Below, piece by piece: positions 9,171 to 16,673 of a DNA stretch of 48,695 nt. The notes beneath the pieces were generated by a model. That model ran no database searches. It saw nothing but the letters and a program-made list of their open reading frames with translations, and was not told the DNA's origin. This DNA is from Bordetella parapertussis (GTDB lineage: Bacteria; Pseudomonadota; Gammaproteobacteria; Burkholderiales; Burkholderiaceae_B). The stretch covers positions 1 through 48,695 of the forward strand of contig CAMBLP010000001.1 in NCBI GenBank assembly GCA_945868195.1. Direction: 5' to 3'. Each line of letters opens with the position of its first letter. Position 1 is the first letter of the stretch. The position numbers and the translations under genes are program-made.

Positions 9171-10184
9171 GTGTCCATTCCAAAGCTCAATCATCCTCCG
9201 CGTATCCTGCTCTCAGACAAAACGGCAGAGGAGCTTGCCCCTAAACTGACCGCGATTTTAGGCGCCGGTGGTTACGTTCGCGTGACCGCTCAACAAATGC
9301 ATGAGGGCACTGCAGATGCCGATTTCTGTTTTGTCTCGCGTGATATCACGGCATCCTCCACCAAACAAAAAATCATCCCCTCGACACAATATGTCTACGA
9401 TGCGCTCATGAACTCTAAAGCGCTCAAGTGGGTGCACATTCACTCAGCCGGCGTGGATCGACAAATTTTCCTAGACCTGATGGCCAAAGGCCTCACCGTC
9501 ACGAGCTCCTCCGGCGCGAGTGCGAGTCTCGTGGCGCAAACGGCCTTGACTGGATTACTCTCGCTGTCGCGTCGCTTTCCTCAACTTGCTGCTGCGCAAC
9601 GGGCTCACGTTTGGGCACCCTTCTTCAAGGTCGGGCTTCCTCCAGATCTCGAAGAACAGACGGCGACGATTGTTGGCTGGGGACCGATTGGTCAAAAACT
9701 AGCTGGATGGCTCAAAGCGATCGGGTTGAACATTATCGTTGTGCGTCAGTTCGCTTCCTCGACGATCCCCGACACACGCGTCGTGTCGTTTGATCAGTTC
9801 AACAGCATTCTTCCAGAAACTGACTGGTTAGTTTTAGCCTGTCCACTGACCGCGCAAACGACTAATCTCGTGAGCGCCAACGCGCTCAGTCTGATGAAAC
9901 ACTCTGCGCATATCGTCAATATCTCCCGTGGCGCTGTCATCGACGAACCTGCGATGATTGATGCGCTTAAAAATGACCGCTTGGCCGGTGCTTACTTAGA
10001 CGTATTTGCGCAAGAGCCCTTACCCACCGACTCACCGCTGTGGGATATGCCTAACGTCATCGCAACCCCGCATACCGCAGGCTTTTCGGACGCGATTCTT
10101 CAGCGGATGGCTGACAAATTCCTTGAAAATCTTGCGCACTATGCGCGAGGCGAGCCTTTTATCAACGTCGCTCGCTTAGGCTAG
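9171..10184 (+). CDS. D-2-hydroxyacid dehydrogenase (NAD-dependent), GTG start
   Basis: A 337-residue dehydrogenase that interconverts a 2-oxoacid and a D-2-hydroxyacid in the cytoplasm. The nucleotide-binding loop is VGWGPIGQKLAGWL (about residue 165), a GxGxxG variant beginning GWG. The catalytic set follows in order: Arg in NISRGAVID (about 262), Glu in DVFAQEPLP (about 288) and His in TPHTAGFSD (about 304). The start is GTG at 9171, with AAGG in the short gap after the class II aldolase gene. Its exact substrate (glyoxylate, phosphoglycerate-like or other) is not visible; the phosphoglycerate dehydrogenase ACT domain is absent. Confidence 0.9.
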   Translation: MSIPKLNHPPRILLSDKTAEELAPKLTAILGAGGYVRVTAQQMHEGTADADFCFVSRDITASSTKQKIIPSTQYVYDALMNSKALKWVHIHSAGVDRQIFLDLMAKGLTVTSSSGASASLVAQTALTGLLSLSRRFPQLAAAQRAHVWAPFFKVGLPPDLEEQTATIVGWGPIGQKLAGWLKAIGLNIIVVRQFASSTIPDTRVVSFDQFNSILPETDWLVLACPLTAQTTNLVSANALSLMKHSAHIVNISRGAVIDEPAMIDALKNDRLAGAYLDVFAQEPLPTDSPLWDMPNVIATPHTAGFSDAILQRMADKFLENLAHYARGEPFINVARLG

Positions 10185-10212
10185 CTCCAGAGTCAAGCGC
10201 CCCAATTCGCCT

Positions 10213-10376
10213 TGCTTAGCGTACAATGATGGCACGGTACAACGTTCCAGTCCTCGTACCTCGCTAAGCCCCGACTCTGTGGGCGCTCGCCTCCAAGGCG
10301 TTTTTACTCCCTGTTCGTCTGCCCCGATTGGAGTCCACAATTGCTTGTGGGCCGGCATGACGATGGAGCTGTTCTC
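10213..10376 (+). promoter_or_regulatory. Structured 5' leader of rhlE with terminator-like hairpin
   Basis: Several inverted repeats are stacked before the helicase start. GCTTAGCG (10213-10220) pairs with CGCTAAGC (10262-10269), with GGTAC/GTACC nested inside. A short stem CGCCT/AGGCG (10288-10300) is followed by TTTTT (10301-10305), the shape of an intrinsic terminator. ACTCC (10306-10310) can pair with GGAGT (10330-10334). CCACAA-TTGC-TTGTGG (10335-10350) is a perfect 6-bp hairpin. A possible -10 element TACAAT is at 10222, without a clear -35. It could be a cis-regulatory leader, an attenuator or a small RNA. Confidence 0.5.
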
Positions 10377-11834
10377 TTGTCTACTTCTATTACCTTTGCT
10401 GACCTCGGGTTGGCTGATCCTCTCATGCGTGCGATTGCCGATGCCGGCTATACCGTACCCACCCCTATCCAAGTGCAAGCTATCCCTCGCGTTCTCGCGG
10501 GCGGAGACTTGCTGGCTGCCGCACAAACCGGCACCGGCAAAACCGCTGGTTTTACGCTCCCTATTTTGCACATGCTGCTCGCCAAACCGCTTGAACTGCG
10601 CAAACCCGGCCGTCCCCGTGTCCTGATTCTCACACCGACCCGCGAATTGACCGCACAAGTCGAAGAGTCCGTTAAAACCTACGGCGTCCATACCAAAATC
10701 TCCTCGATGGTGATTTTTGGTGGTGTCAACATCAATCCCCAGACCTCCGCACTGCGTAAGCCTATCGACATCCTGGTGGCGACGCCTGGTCGTCTGCTGG
10801 ATCATTGCCAGCAGCGCAACGTTGACTTGTCCGGTGTCGAAATTCTCGTTCTCGACGAAGCCGATCGCATGCTCGATATGGGCTTCATTCGCGACATTCG
10901 CAAAATCCTTGCTTTGTTACCGCGTCAGCGTCAAAACCTCCTGTTCTCGGCCACGTTCTCGGACGAAATCCGCGAACTCTCAAAAGGCGTCCTAAACAAT
11001 GCCTCTGAGGTGTCGGTTGCTGCGCGCAACACCACCGCCGAGCGTGTCGATCAAACCGTGCACATGGTGGATCAGGCACACAAGCGTGACATCCTTAGTC
11101 ACATCATTCGCGAAAGTGGCTGGCACCAAGTGCTCGTCTTTACCCGCACCAAGCACGGCGCGAACCGCTTGGCGGAAAAACTTGTCAAAGACGGCTTATC
11201 CGCCTCGGCCATTCATGGCAACAAGAGTCAGGCCGCGCGCACCCGTGCGCTGGATGACTTCAAAAAGGGCAAAGTCGCTGTACTTGTCGCGACAGACATC
11301 GCGGCGCGCGGCCTAGATATCGATCAACTGCCACAGGTCGTGAACTTCGAATTACCCAACGTACCCGAAGACTACGTGCATCGCATCGGTCGTACGGGTC
11401 GCGCAGGTGCCGCGGGATCCGCCGTCTCTTTGGTGGATTCGAGCGAGATCAAGTACCTCAAAGCGATCGAACGCATCATTAAAAAGCAGATTCCTCAGCT
11501 TCCCGCTCCGACAGGCTGGACGGCGTCGCCTGCCTCCTCGCATGGCGCAGACGATGATGCACGTGCCGAAGGCCGTCGCGACGGTCAGCGGCGCCCCCCA
11601 CAACGCTCCTCACGCCCGGCCAGTTCGTCAAGCTCTGGCGCACCGCGTCCCGCACGACCTAGCCAAAGCGCTGGACAAGCACCCCGTCGCGAAGGGCAGG
11701 GCAGTGGCCGAAGCGCGCCAGCGGGCCACGCGCCAGCCCGCTCAGGCTCTGGCAGTCCCGTTCGCACAGGCTCGGGGCCGAGCGGCCCAGGTCAAGCTAA
11801 CCGCCCTCGCCGCCCCGCGCTCTTTAACAAGTAA
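10377..11834 (+). CDS. rhlE: DEAD-box ATP-dependent RNA helicase RhlE
   Basis: RNA helicase of about 485 residues that unwinds structured RNA in ribosome assembly and RNA decay. From the chosen start the motifs are: Q motif [10 protein letters not shown]...[10 protein letters not shown] (7-37), Walker A AQTGTGKT (49-56), [20 protein letters not shown] (about 162-165), SATFS, the C-terminal [15 protein letters not shown] and [10 protein letters not shown]. The tail from about residue 380 is low-complexity Arg/Ser/Pro/Gly-rich, as in other RhlE proteins, and probably binds RNA. The TTG at 10377 is preferred because GGAG sits eight bases upstream and the family begins with that segment; the frame also opens at a TTG at 10341. 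prfC follows closely. Confidence 0.92.
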   Translation: MSTSITFADLGLADPLMRAIADAGYTVPTPIQVQAIPRVLAGGDLLAAAQTGTGKTAGFTLPILHMLLAKPLELRKPGRPRVLILTPTRELTAQVEESVKTYGVHTKISSMVIFGGVNINPQTSALRKPIDILVATPGRLLDHCQQRNVDLSGVEILVLDEADRMLDMGFIRDIRKILALLPRQRQNLLFSATFSDEIRELSKGVLNNASEVSVAARNTTAERVDQTVHMVDQAHKRDILSHIIRESGWHQVLVFTRTKHGANRLAEKLVKDGLSASAIHGNKSQAARTRALDDFKKGKVAVLVATDIAARGLDIDQLPQVVNFELPNVPEDYVHRIGRTGRAGAAGSAVSLVDSSEIKYLKAIERIIKKQIPQLPAPTGWTASPASSHGADDDARAEGRRDGQRRPPQRSSRPASSSSSGAPRPARPSQSAGQAPRREGQGSGRSAPAGHAPARSGSGSPVRTGSGPSGPGQANRPRRPALFNK

Positions 11835-11845
11835 TTTGCCCGCTC

Positions 11846-11868
11846 ACAGGCTGGCCCGTCCAGCCTGT
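11846..11868 (+). other. Perfect 9-bp hairpin just before prfC
   Basis: ACAGGCTGG and CCAGCCTGT flank a 5-base loop between the rhlE stop and the prfC start. The stem ends 13 bases before the prfC ATG and is followed by AAAATT, not a T-run, so it is not a convincing terminator. No Shine-Dalgarno sequence is visible between the hairpin and the ATG. Confidence 0.6.
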
Positions 11869-11881
11869 AAAATTCGTCACC

Positions 11882-13492
11882 ATGAGTATTCAAGCTGAAG
11901 TTGCGCGACGCCGAACGTTCGCCATTATTTCCCACCCTGACGCCGGTAAAACGACACTCACCGAAAAGCTGTTGCTTTTCGCGGGTGCGATCCAGATCGC
12001 CGGCAGCGTCAAGGCGCGCAAGGCCTCTCGCCATGCGTCCTCGGACTGGATGGAGATTGAAAAACAACGCGGAATTTCCGTTGCCTCCTCCGTGATGCAA
12101 ATGGAGTACCGCGACTGCGTCATCAATTTACTCGACACGCCGGGACACCAGGACTTCTCCGAAGACACCTACCGGGTGCTCACCGCCGTCGACGCCGCAC
12201 TGATGGTGATTGATGCCGCAAACGGTGTCGAACCACAAACGATTCGTCTGCTTCAAGTTTGTCGCGCACGCAATACGCCCATCATCACCTTTATTAACAA
12301 GATGGACCGAGAGGTGCGCGATCCGCTCGAGCTGCTCTCCGAGATCGAACAACACATCGGCATGGATGCGGTGCCTTTTTCCTGGCCCGTCGGTATGGGC
12401 AAAGCCTTCGGTGGCGTGTTCGATATTCAGCGCGACCGCATGCGACTTTTCCGTCCTGGACAAGAACGACGCAACGACAGCATCGATGACTTTATTGACG
12501 GCCTGGACAATCCTGAAATCGCCAAGCGCTTTGGCTCTGCCTTTGAGCAAGCTAAAAGTGAAATCGAGCTCATTCAAGCCGCCGCACCTACTTTTGATCA
12601 TGCTGCTTTTTTAGCAGGCAAACAAACCCCTGTCTTTTTCGGTTCCGCCATTAATAATTTCGGCGTTCAAGAAGTCTTGGATGCCTTGGTTGATCAGGCC
12701 CCCCCTCCCGGCTCACGCCAAGCCCTTGAGCGCGTTGTTCATCCCGAAGAGCCCAAATTTACAGGCGTCGTATTCAAGGTCCAAGCAAACATGGATCCTG
12801 CGCATCGCGATCGCGTTGCCTTCGTACGTGTGAGCTCAGGCAAATTTGAACGCGGTATGCGCCTTAAAGTCTCTCGCAACGGCAAAGAAATCCGTCCCAA
12901 CAACGTTGTATCTTTTCTGTCTCAACGCCGTGAGCTTGTCGATGAGGCGTATGCCGGTGATGTCATTGGTATTCCGAACCACGGCATTCTCCACCTAGGT
13001 GACGTCTTGACCGAAGGTGAGGCCTTGCATTTCACAGGTCTGCCATTTTTTGCTCCCGAACTTTTCCAGGCCGTTGAAACCAAAGACCCCCTTCGCATCA
13101 AACAACTCCGGACTGGGCTCCTCCAGCTTGGCGAAGAAGGCGCCATCCAGGTCTTTAAACCTATTGCCGCAGGGGGAGCGATGCTGCTTGGCGCTGTCGG
13201 GCAACTCCAATTTGAGGTCGTGGCTCATCGGCTTCAGGCTGAATATGGTGCCGAGGCCCGTCTAATGCCCTCTCGCTACAACATGGCACGTTGGATTACC
13301 GCCGAAGACCCAAAAGAACTACGTAAATTCATCGATGCGAACGCCTCCCATATCGCCTATGATGTTGTTGAAGCACCGGCTTTCCTTGTCTCGTCGACGG
13401 CGCAACTTCGGGTAGCCGAAGAGCGTCATCCGGCGATTCGTTTTCATGCAATGCGTGAGCATGGTGGCCAAGTGTTCTCTGACAAAGTCTGA
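11882..13492 (+). CDS. prfC: Peptide chain release factor 3
   Basis: Translational GTPase of 536 residues that removes release factors 1 and 2 from the ribosome after termination. The G1 loop SHPDAGKTTLTEKLL is at about residues 17-31, the switch region includes the EKQRGISVASSVMQ segment, G3 is DTPGHQDFSEDTYR (about 87) and G4 is NKMDRE (about 141). The later part has the beta-barrel domain and the RF3-specific C-terminal region ending in RFHAMREHGGQVFSDKV. The length is normal for RF3. It probably shares a transcript with rhlE upstream; a 9-bp hairpin sits right before its start. Confidence 0.95.
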   Translation: MSIQAEVARRRTFAIISHPDAGKTTLTEKLLLFAGAIQIAGSVKARKASRHASSDWMEIEKQRGISVASSVMQMEYRDCVINLLDTPGHQDFSEDTYRVLTAVDAALMVIDAANGVEPQTIRLLQVCRARNTPIITFINKMDREVRDPLELLSEIEQHIGMDAVPFSWPVGMGKAFGGVFDIQRDRMRLFRPGQERRNDSIDDFIDGLDNPEIAKRFGSAFEQAKSEIELIQAAAPTFDHAAFLAGKQTPVFFGSAINNFGVQEVLDALVDQAPPPGSRQALERVVHPEEPKFTGVVFKVQANMDPAHRDRVAFVRVSSGKFERGMRLKVSRNGKEIRPNNVVSFLSQRRELVDEAYAGDVIGIPNHGILHLGDVLTEGEALHFTGLPFFAPELFQAVETKDPLRIKQLRTGLLQLGEEGAIQVFKPIAAGGAMLLGAVGQLQFEVVAHRLQAEYGAEARLMPSRYNMARWITAEDPKELRKFIDANASHIAYDVVEAPAFLVSSTAQLRVAEERHPAIRFHAMREHGGQVFSDKV

Positions 13493-13515
13493 CTCCACGC
13501 AACCCATAGATCCTT

Positions 13516-14142
13516 ATGTCCTGGCGCGCTCTCATCTTCTTCCTGTTGCTTGCACTTGTTGCCTCTTGGCAAGGCGGTCGACAACTCGGCCTCTGGCTCG
13601 TGGAGCAGGCGCCCGAATCGATCGCCTCATCTTCAAACGCGACGCAGGCTCAGGGCCAAGTCCTCGATGCGGATGGCAAACCCTCGGCGCCCCAACCTCC
13701 TCAGCCTCGGATAGACGGTACGCTCGGCGTGCCTCGAGAAATGGCGCCGGTCGAATGGACGATCGAAGCCGTAACTGCCTCGCGAGAAGATGCGAACTCT
13801 TACAAAAAAGAGGGCGATGAAGACGAGGACGAGGATGAAGAATCACAAGAAGACAATGATGAGAGTCGCGATCGCGCCAGAGATCCCGACGGTGTTCGTA
13901 CTGTCGATGTCAGCCCGCCCCCCTCAGGCTCGCCCACCACTCGCCCTGTCACAACACCTGCACCACTTTACACCTGGCGAGATGCCCTTAAAAAAGAACT
14001 GACTCAATGCAACAGTGTGGGCTTTTTCAGACGGCCTGGCTGCATCGACGCCGCACAAACAAAATACTGCGAACCTAACAATGCCTGGGGCAAAGTCGCT
14101 GAATGCCCGGATCGCGGCACGAGTAACATCTCGGGCGGCTAG
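13516..14142 (+). CDS. Hypothetical anchored or secreted protein with acidic low-complexity stretch
   Basis: Not recognised. A 208-residue protein with one N-terminal hydrophobic segment (about residues 3-20), either an uncleaved anchor or a signal peptide. The middle (about residues 98-125) is a highly acidic Glu/Asp run, followed by a Pro/Ser/Thr linker. A compact C-terminal part (about 150-205) contains four cysteines (TQCNSVGF, RRPGCIDA, TKYCEPN, AECPDR), which suggests a small disulfide-stabilised domain outside the cytoplasm. It starts 23 bases after prfC and ends one base before the convergent rpoN stop. Confidence 0.7.
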   Translation: MSWRALIFFLLLALVASWQGGRQLGLWLVEQAPESIASSSNATQAQGQVLDADGKPSAPQPPQPRIDGTLGVPREMAPVEWTIEAVTASREDANSYKKEGDEDEDEDEESQEDNDESRDRARDPDGVRTVDVSPPPSGSPTTRPVTTPAPLYTWRDALKKELTQCNSVGFFRRPGCIDAAQTKYCEPNNAWGKVAECPDRGTSNISGG

Positions 14143-14143
14143 C

Positions 14144-15637
14144 CTAGCCCGCCCCCGCCTGGGATTTACGTAACGGCGCAGTCGGGATTCTCATTTGTTC
14201 GCGATATTTAGCCACTGTGCGCCGGGCGATCGTAATGCCATCCTTGTCCAGCAAAGTCGCCAACTGACTATCCGAAAAGGGCCGCGCTCGGTCTTCTTGA
14301 TGGATCAGCGCCTGGATACGTGTTTGAACAGCTGTCGAAGACGTCGCCTCCCCCCCCTCGGTGGACAACCCTGTGCTAAAAAATCGCTTTAACTCCAGCG
14401 TTCCGAAAGGCGTCACCATATATTTTTGCGTTGTCGCGCGCGAGATGGTTGATTCGTGCATGCCAAGTTCTAGCGCCACATCCTTGAGCGTGAGAGGCCT
14501 GACCGCTCCCCAGCCTTTAGTAAAAAACCCTTGTTGGTGGGCCACGATGACTTGAGAGACTCGCAAAATTGTCTCAAAGCGTTGCGCAACATTACGTATC
14601 ATCCAGCGCGCTTCTTGTAACTGCCCATGCAAAGCACTATTTGCTCCACCACGCGGACTCCCCAGCGCCTCGGCATACAAAGCGTTCACGCGCAATTTTG
14701 GCATCACCGCATCATTGAGTTGAGCCTCCCAACCCTTGCGTGTTTTGCGAACAATCACGTCCGGCACTGCAAAGTCAGCGGCAGGCTTGTTCCATGGGCT
14801 ACCGGGCCGCGGATTCAGCCGCACAATCAATGCGTGGGCGCGTCGCAATTGATCCGCGTCGCAATGCATCGCTTCTCGAAGCTTTGTCATGTTGCCCGTT
14901 GCCAATATGTTGAGGTGCTGCTGACACAGATGACGCGCCAGCGACAGAAGTTCGGTATCCAGCACCTCTGGTAGACGCTCGGGATCGGCAAATTGCAGTT
15001 GCAAATCCAGACATTCGGCCAAGTCACGCGCCCCGATGCCGGGCGGGTCAAAAGACTGTAAAAACTTGAGCGCCATTCGAAAGTCATCCACTTCCAAGCC
15101 CAACGCTGGGTTCATCCACGCGACAATATCCTCAAGCGGAGAAGCCAGAAAACCATCATCATTAAGCTCGTCAATGAGCAAGCCTACGATCGCTGCATCC
15201 CGCTCATTCAGTCGCGTTGTCCCTAATTGACCGAGCAAATATTCCCGTAAATTGCTCTCGCGGGCAGCCTCCGGGCGCTCAGCCAGCTCGTCATCCCTCG
15301 AATGACGCGATTCTGTTGAAAACTCCAGACGGTCCCGCGTGAGGGGGGCCTCATCCTCTGAAAAAGAACCCGTTTGTGCCTCAAGATCCCCTTGCGGCTC
15401 CCCAGAAGAGGGCTCAGCGCCTTCGAAAGCCTCGCCTACCCCTACGGTAGAGCCCAAGGCGCCGGGGTCCTGCAAGCCCTCTCCCTCCTGCTCCAGCAGG
15501 GGGTTTTCCGCGAGCGCCTTCGCCACCTCAGCCTCTAGATCGAGGGTCGACAGCTGCAAGAGTCGGATGGACTGTTGCAGCGCCGGGGTCAGTGTCAGAC
15601 TCTGACCAAGACGAAGTTCGAGAAAATTGCGAGTCAT
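14144..15637 (-). CDS. rpoN: RNA polymerase sigma-54 factor
   Basis: Sigma-54 of about 497 residues, which directs RNA polymerase to -24/-12 promoters under control of enhancer-binding ATPases. Region I is visible at the start (RLGQSLTLTPALQQSIRLLQ, then NPLLEQE). An acidic region II covers about residues 50-110, then come the core-binding domain, the helix-turn-helix segment (LTLKDVALELGMHESTISRA near 375) and the RpoN box ARRTVAKYREQM near the C-terminus. The ATG at 15637 (MTRNFLEL) is chosen over two upstream in-frame ATGs because region I begins there. The divergent membrane-protein gene starts only 17 bases away. No lptB or hpf gene is adjacent, unlike the usual rpoN neighbourhood. Confidence 0.95.
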   Translation of the reverse strand: MTRNFLELRLGQSLTLTPALQQSIRLLQLSTLDLEAEVAKALAENPLLEQEGEGLQDPGALGSTVGVGEAFEGAEPSSGEPQGDLEAQTGSFSEDEAPLTRDRLEFSTESRHSRDDELAERPEAARESNLREYLLGQLGTTRLNERDAAIVGLLIDELNDDGFLASPLEDIVAWMNPALGLEVDDFRMALKFLQSFDPPGIGARDLAECLDLQLQFADPERLPEVLDTELLSLARHLCQQHLNILATGNMTKLREAMHCDADQLRRAHALIVRLNPRPGSPWNKPAADFAVPDVIVRKTRKGWEAQLNDAVMPKLRVNALYAEALGSPRGGANSALHGQLQEARWMIRNVAQRFETILRVSQVIVAHQQGFFTKGWGAVRPLTLKDVALELGMHESTISRATTQKYMVTPFGTLELKRFFSTGLSTEGGEATSSTAVQTRIQALIHQEDRARPFSDSQLATLLDKDGITIARRTVAKYREQMRIPTAPLRKSQAGAG

Positions 15638-15653
15638 AGGTACAATATTTTGC

Positions 15654-16289
15654 ATGATGAACACAACAAACACCGCAAATATCCGAAAAGATGTCTATCT
15701 TCTGGGCAATACGTTGTTGCGCCTGGGACTTCCACGGCTGATTATTCGCCTGGTTGTGACGCTTAGTGTGCTGGCCCTACTCCTTTATTTCGTTCAAGGC
15801 ATTCTTGCACGAGGCAAGGGTTGGCTTGAGTTTGGCCTGCATATTTCTGGGCTCAACGAAATACTTGGCAAAACCGTGATCGATTTTGTCATGCTATACC
15901 AACATTTCTTTTGGTGGCTGATCGCGGCATTGTTGGTGCTCTTTGTCGTCAGCGCACTGATGAGCTGGTTGCGCGGCAGCGTCAAACGCGGTCGTGCGGC
16001 CTTGGTCCCTTTGAGCGAGGTTCGCAAGCTCTGCGCGGGCCTCAGTCCCGAAGCCCTCGATGTACTCGATTGGGTCTGGCGGGATAAGTCGACACCCATC
16101 ACCGTGGGCAACCTCCAGGCTTCTCTTACCCAACTGCGCACGGGTCGGCCGCGCAAACTCGACTTGGCACGCGCGCAAAAACTTGAGCTCGAGTTGGCAC
16201 TCGCCCCAAAAGAGTCCCCCATACCTTCCCCCTCAGAGACAGCACCCTTGGATCGCAGTGGTCATCGCGAGCCAACCCTACTCGCCTAA
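15654..16289 (+). CDS. Hypothetical two-helix membrane protein
   Basis: About 211 residues, family not recognised. Two hydrophobic segments are visible, roughly residues 27-46 (LVVTLSVLALLLYFVQGI) and 78-99 (FWWLIAALLVLFVVSALM). A basic cytoplasmic-looking C-terminal domain of about 110 residues follows, including SPEALDVLDWVWRDKSTP and a basic RTGRPRKLDLARAQK stretch that looks helical. The ATG at 15654 is preferred; an upstream in-frame ATG at 15627 would overlap the rpoN start. It is divergent from rpoN and followed by the leuA regulatory region. Confidence 0.72.
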   Translation: MMNTTNTANIRKDVYLLGNTLLRLGLPRLIIRLVVTLSVLALLLYFVQGILARGKGWLEFGLHISGLNEILGKTVIDFVMLYQHFFWWLIAALLVLFVVSALMSWLRGSVKRGRAALVPLSEVRKLCAGLSPEALDVLDWVWRDKSTPITVGNLQASLTQLRTGRPRKLDLARAQKLELELALAPKESPIPSPSETAPLDRSGHREPTLLA

Positions 16290-16347
16290 AGCCCAAGCAA
16301 ACTGTTGCTTTAAGGTGTCTGTGCACGCGCGTCAAATCGTTTAAGGC

Positions 16348-16377
16348 TTGCATTTAACTTGTATTTATGTTTATCTT
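16348..16377 (+). promoter_or_regulatory. Candidate promoter for the leuA leader
   Basis: TTGCAT (16348-16353) and TATCTT (16372-16377) are separated by 18 bases and lie in an A/T-rich patch upstream of the leucine leader reading frame. If used, transcription would begin close to 16384, which would favour the internal TTG (16450) over the ATG (16384) as the leader-peptide start. Confidence 0.4.
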
Positions 16378-16383
16378 ATAGGT

Positions 16384-16515
16384 ATGCGTGCATCTATTTC
16401 GGGCTCCGCCTGTCCTCGTTTAACAACCATTGCCTCACAGGGCGATGGCTTGGTCGCGCGCGCGTCCACACTCAGCCTACTGCCGCTACTACTAGCGATC
16501 GGTTGCCGGACCTAG
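16384..16515 (+). CDS. Putative leucine leader peptide upstream of leuA
   Basis: A short frame of 43 codons, or 21 if begun at TTG 16450, where AGGG sits seven bases upstream. It contains the run L-S-L-L-P-L-L-L at 16471-16494, with four of the leucines encoded by CTA. Its stop codon (16513-16515) falls just after the first arm of a strong hairpin. A clustered-leucine peptide ending inside alternative stem-loops directly before the 2-isopropylmalate synthase gene is the layout of ribosome-mediated leucine attenuation. The peptide itself would have no function beyond being translated. A different-frame reading of 73 codons in this region has no such signature. Confidence 0.62.
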   Translation: MRASISGSACPRLTTIASQGDGLVARASTLSLLPLLLAIGCRT

Positions 16516-16660
16516 CGTCCCGTGGCAGTCCGGCAGCCCTTGGCCACTCTCGCATTACCCCAACAAATTCCCTATATTAGGTCCGGCACAAACGGACGCT
16601 GATCAAAAGCCAGCAACAGATTATTGCGATGCTCTCTACACAAGGCATCTGTAAAACAGA
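16501..16660 (+). promoter_or_regulatory. Alternative stem-loops of a leuA attenuator
   Basis: GCCGGAC (16505-16511) can pair with GTCCGGC at 16528-16534, extendable to 11 bp using 16501-16511 and 16528-16538, or with a second GTCCGGC at 16581-16587. The second copy can instead fold on itself (GTCCG 16581-16585 with CGGAC 16593-16597). GTGGC (16522-16526) can pair with GCCAC (16543-16547). TCTGT/ACAGA (16648-16660) sits just before the leuA ribosome site. No T-run follows any stem, so control may be by Rho or by access to the ribosome site rather than a classical terminator. Confidence 0.5.
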
Positions 16661-16673
16661 CTTGAGGTTAAAC

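Noticed and set aside
10176..10805. Minus-strand open frame (209 codons) opposite rhlE and its leader
   Set aside because: Covers the well-supported helicase N-terminus and the structured leader; translation is low-complexity without family features. A shadow.
16359..16580. 73-codon open frame over the leuA leader in a different frame
   Set aside because: No ribosome site and no family similarity; the overlapping frame with the leucine run explains the region better.
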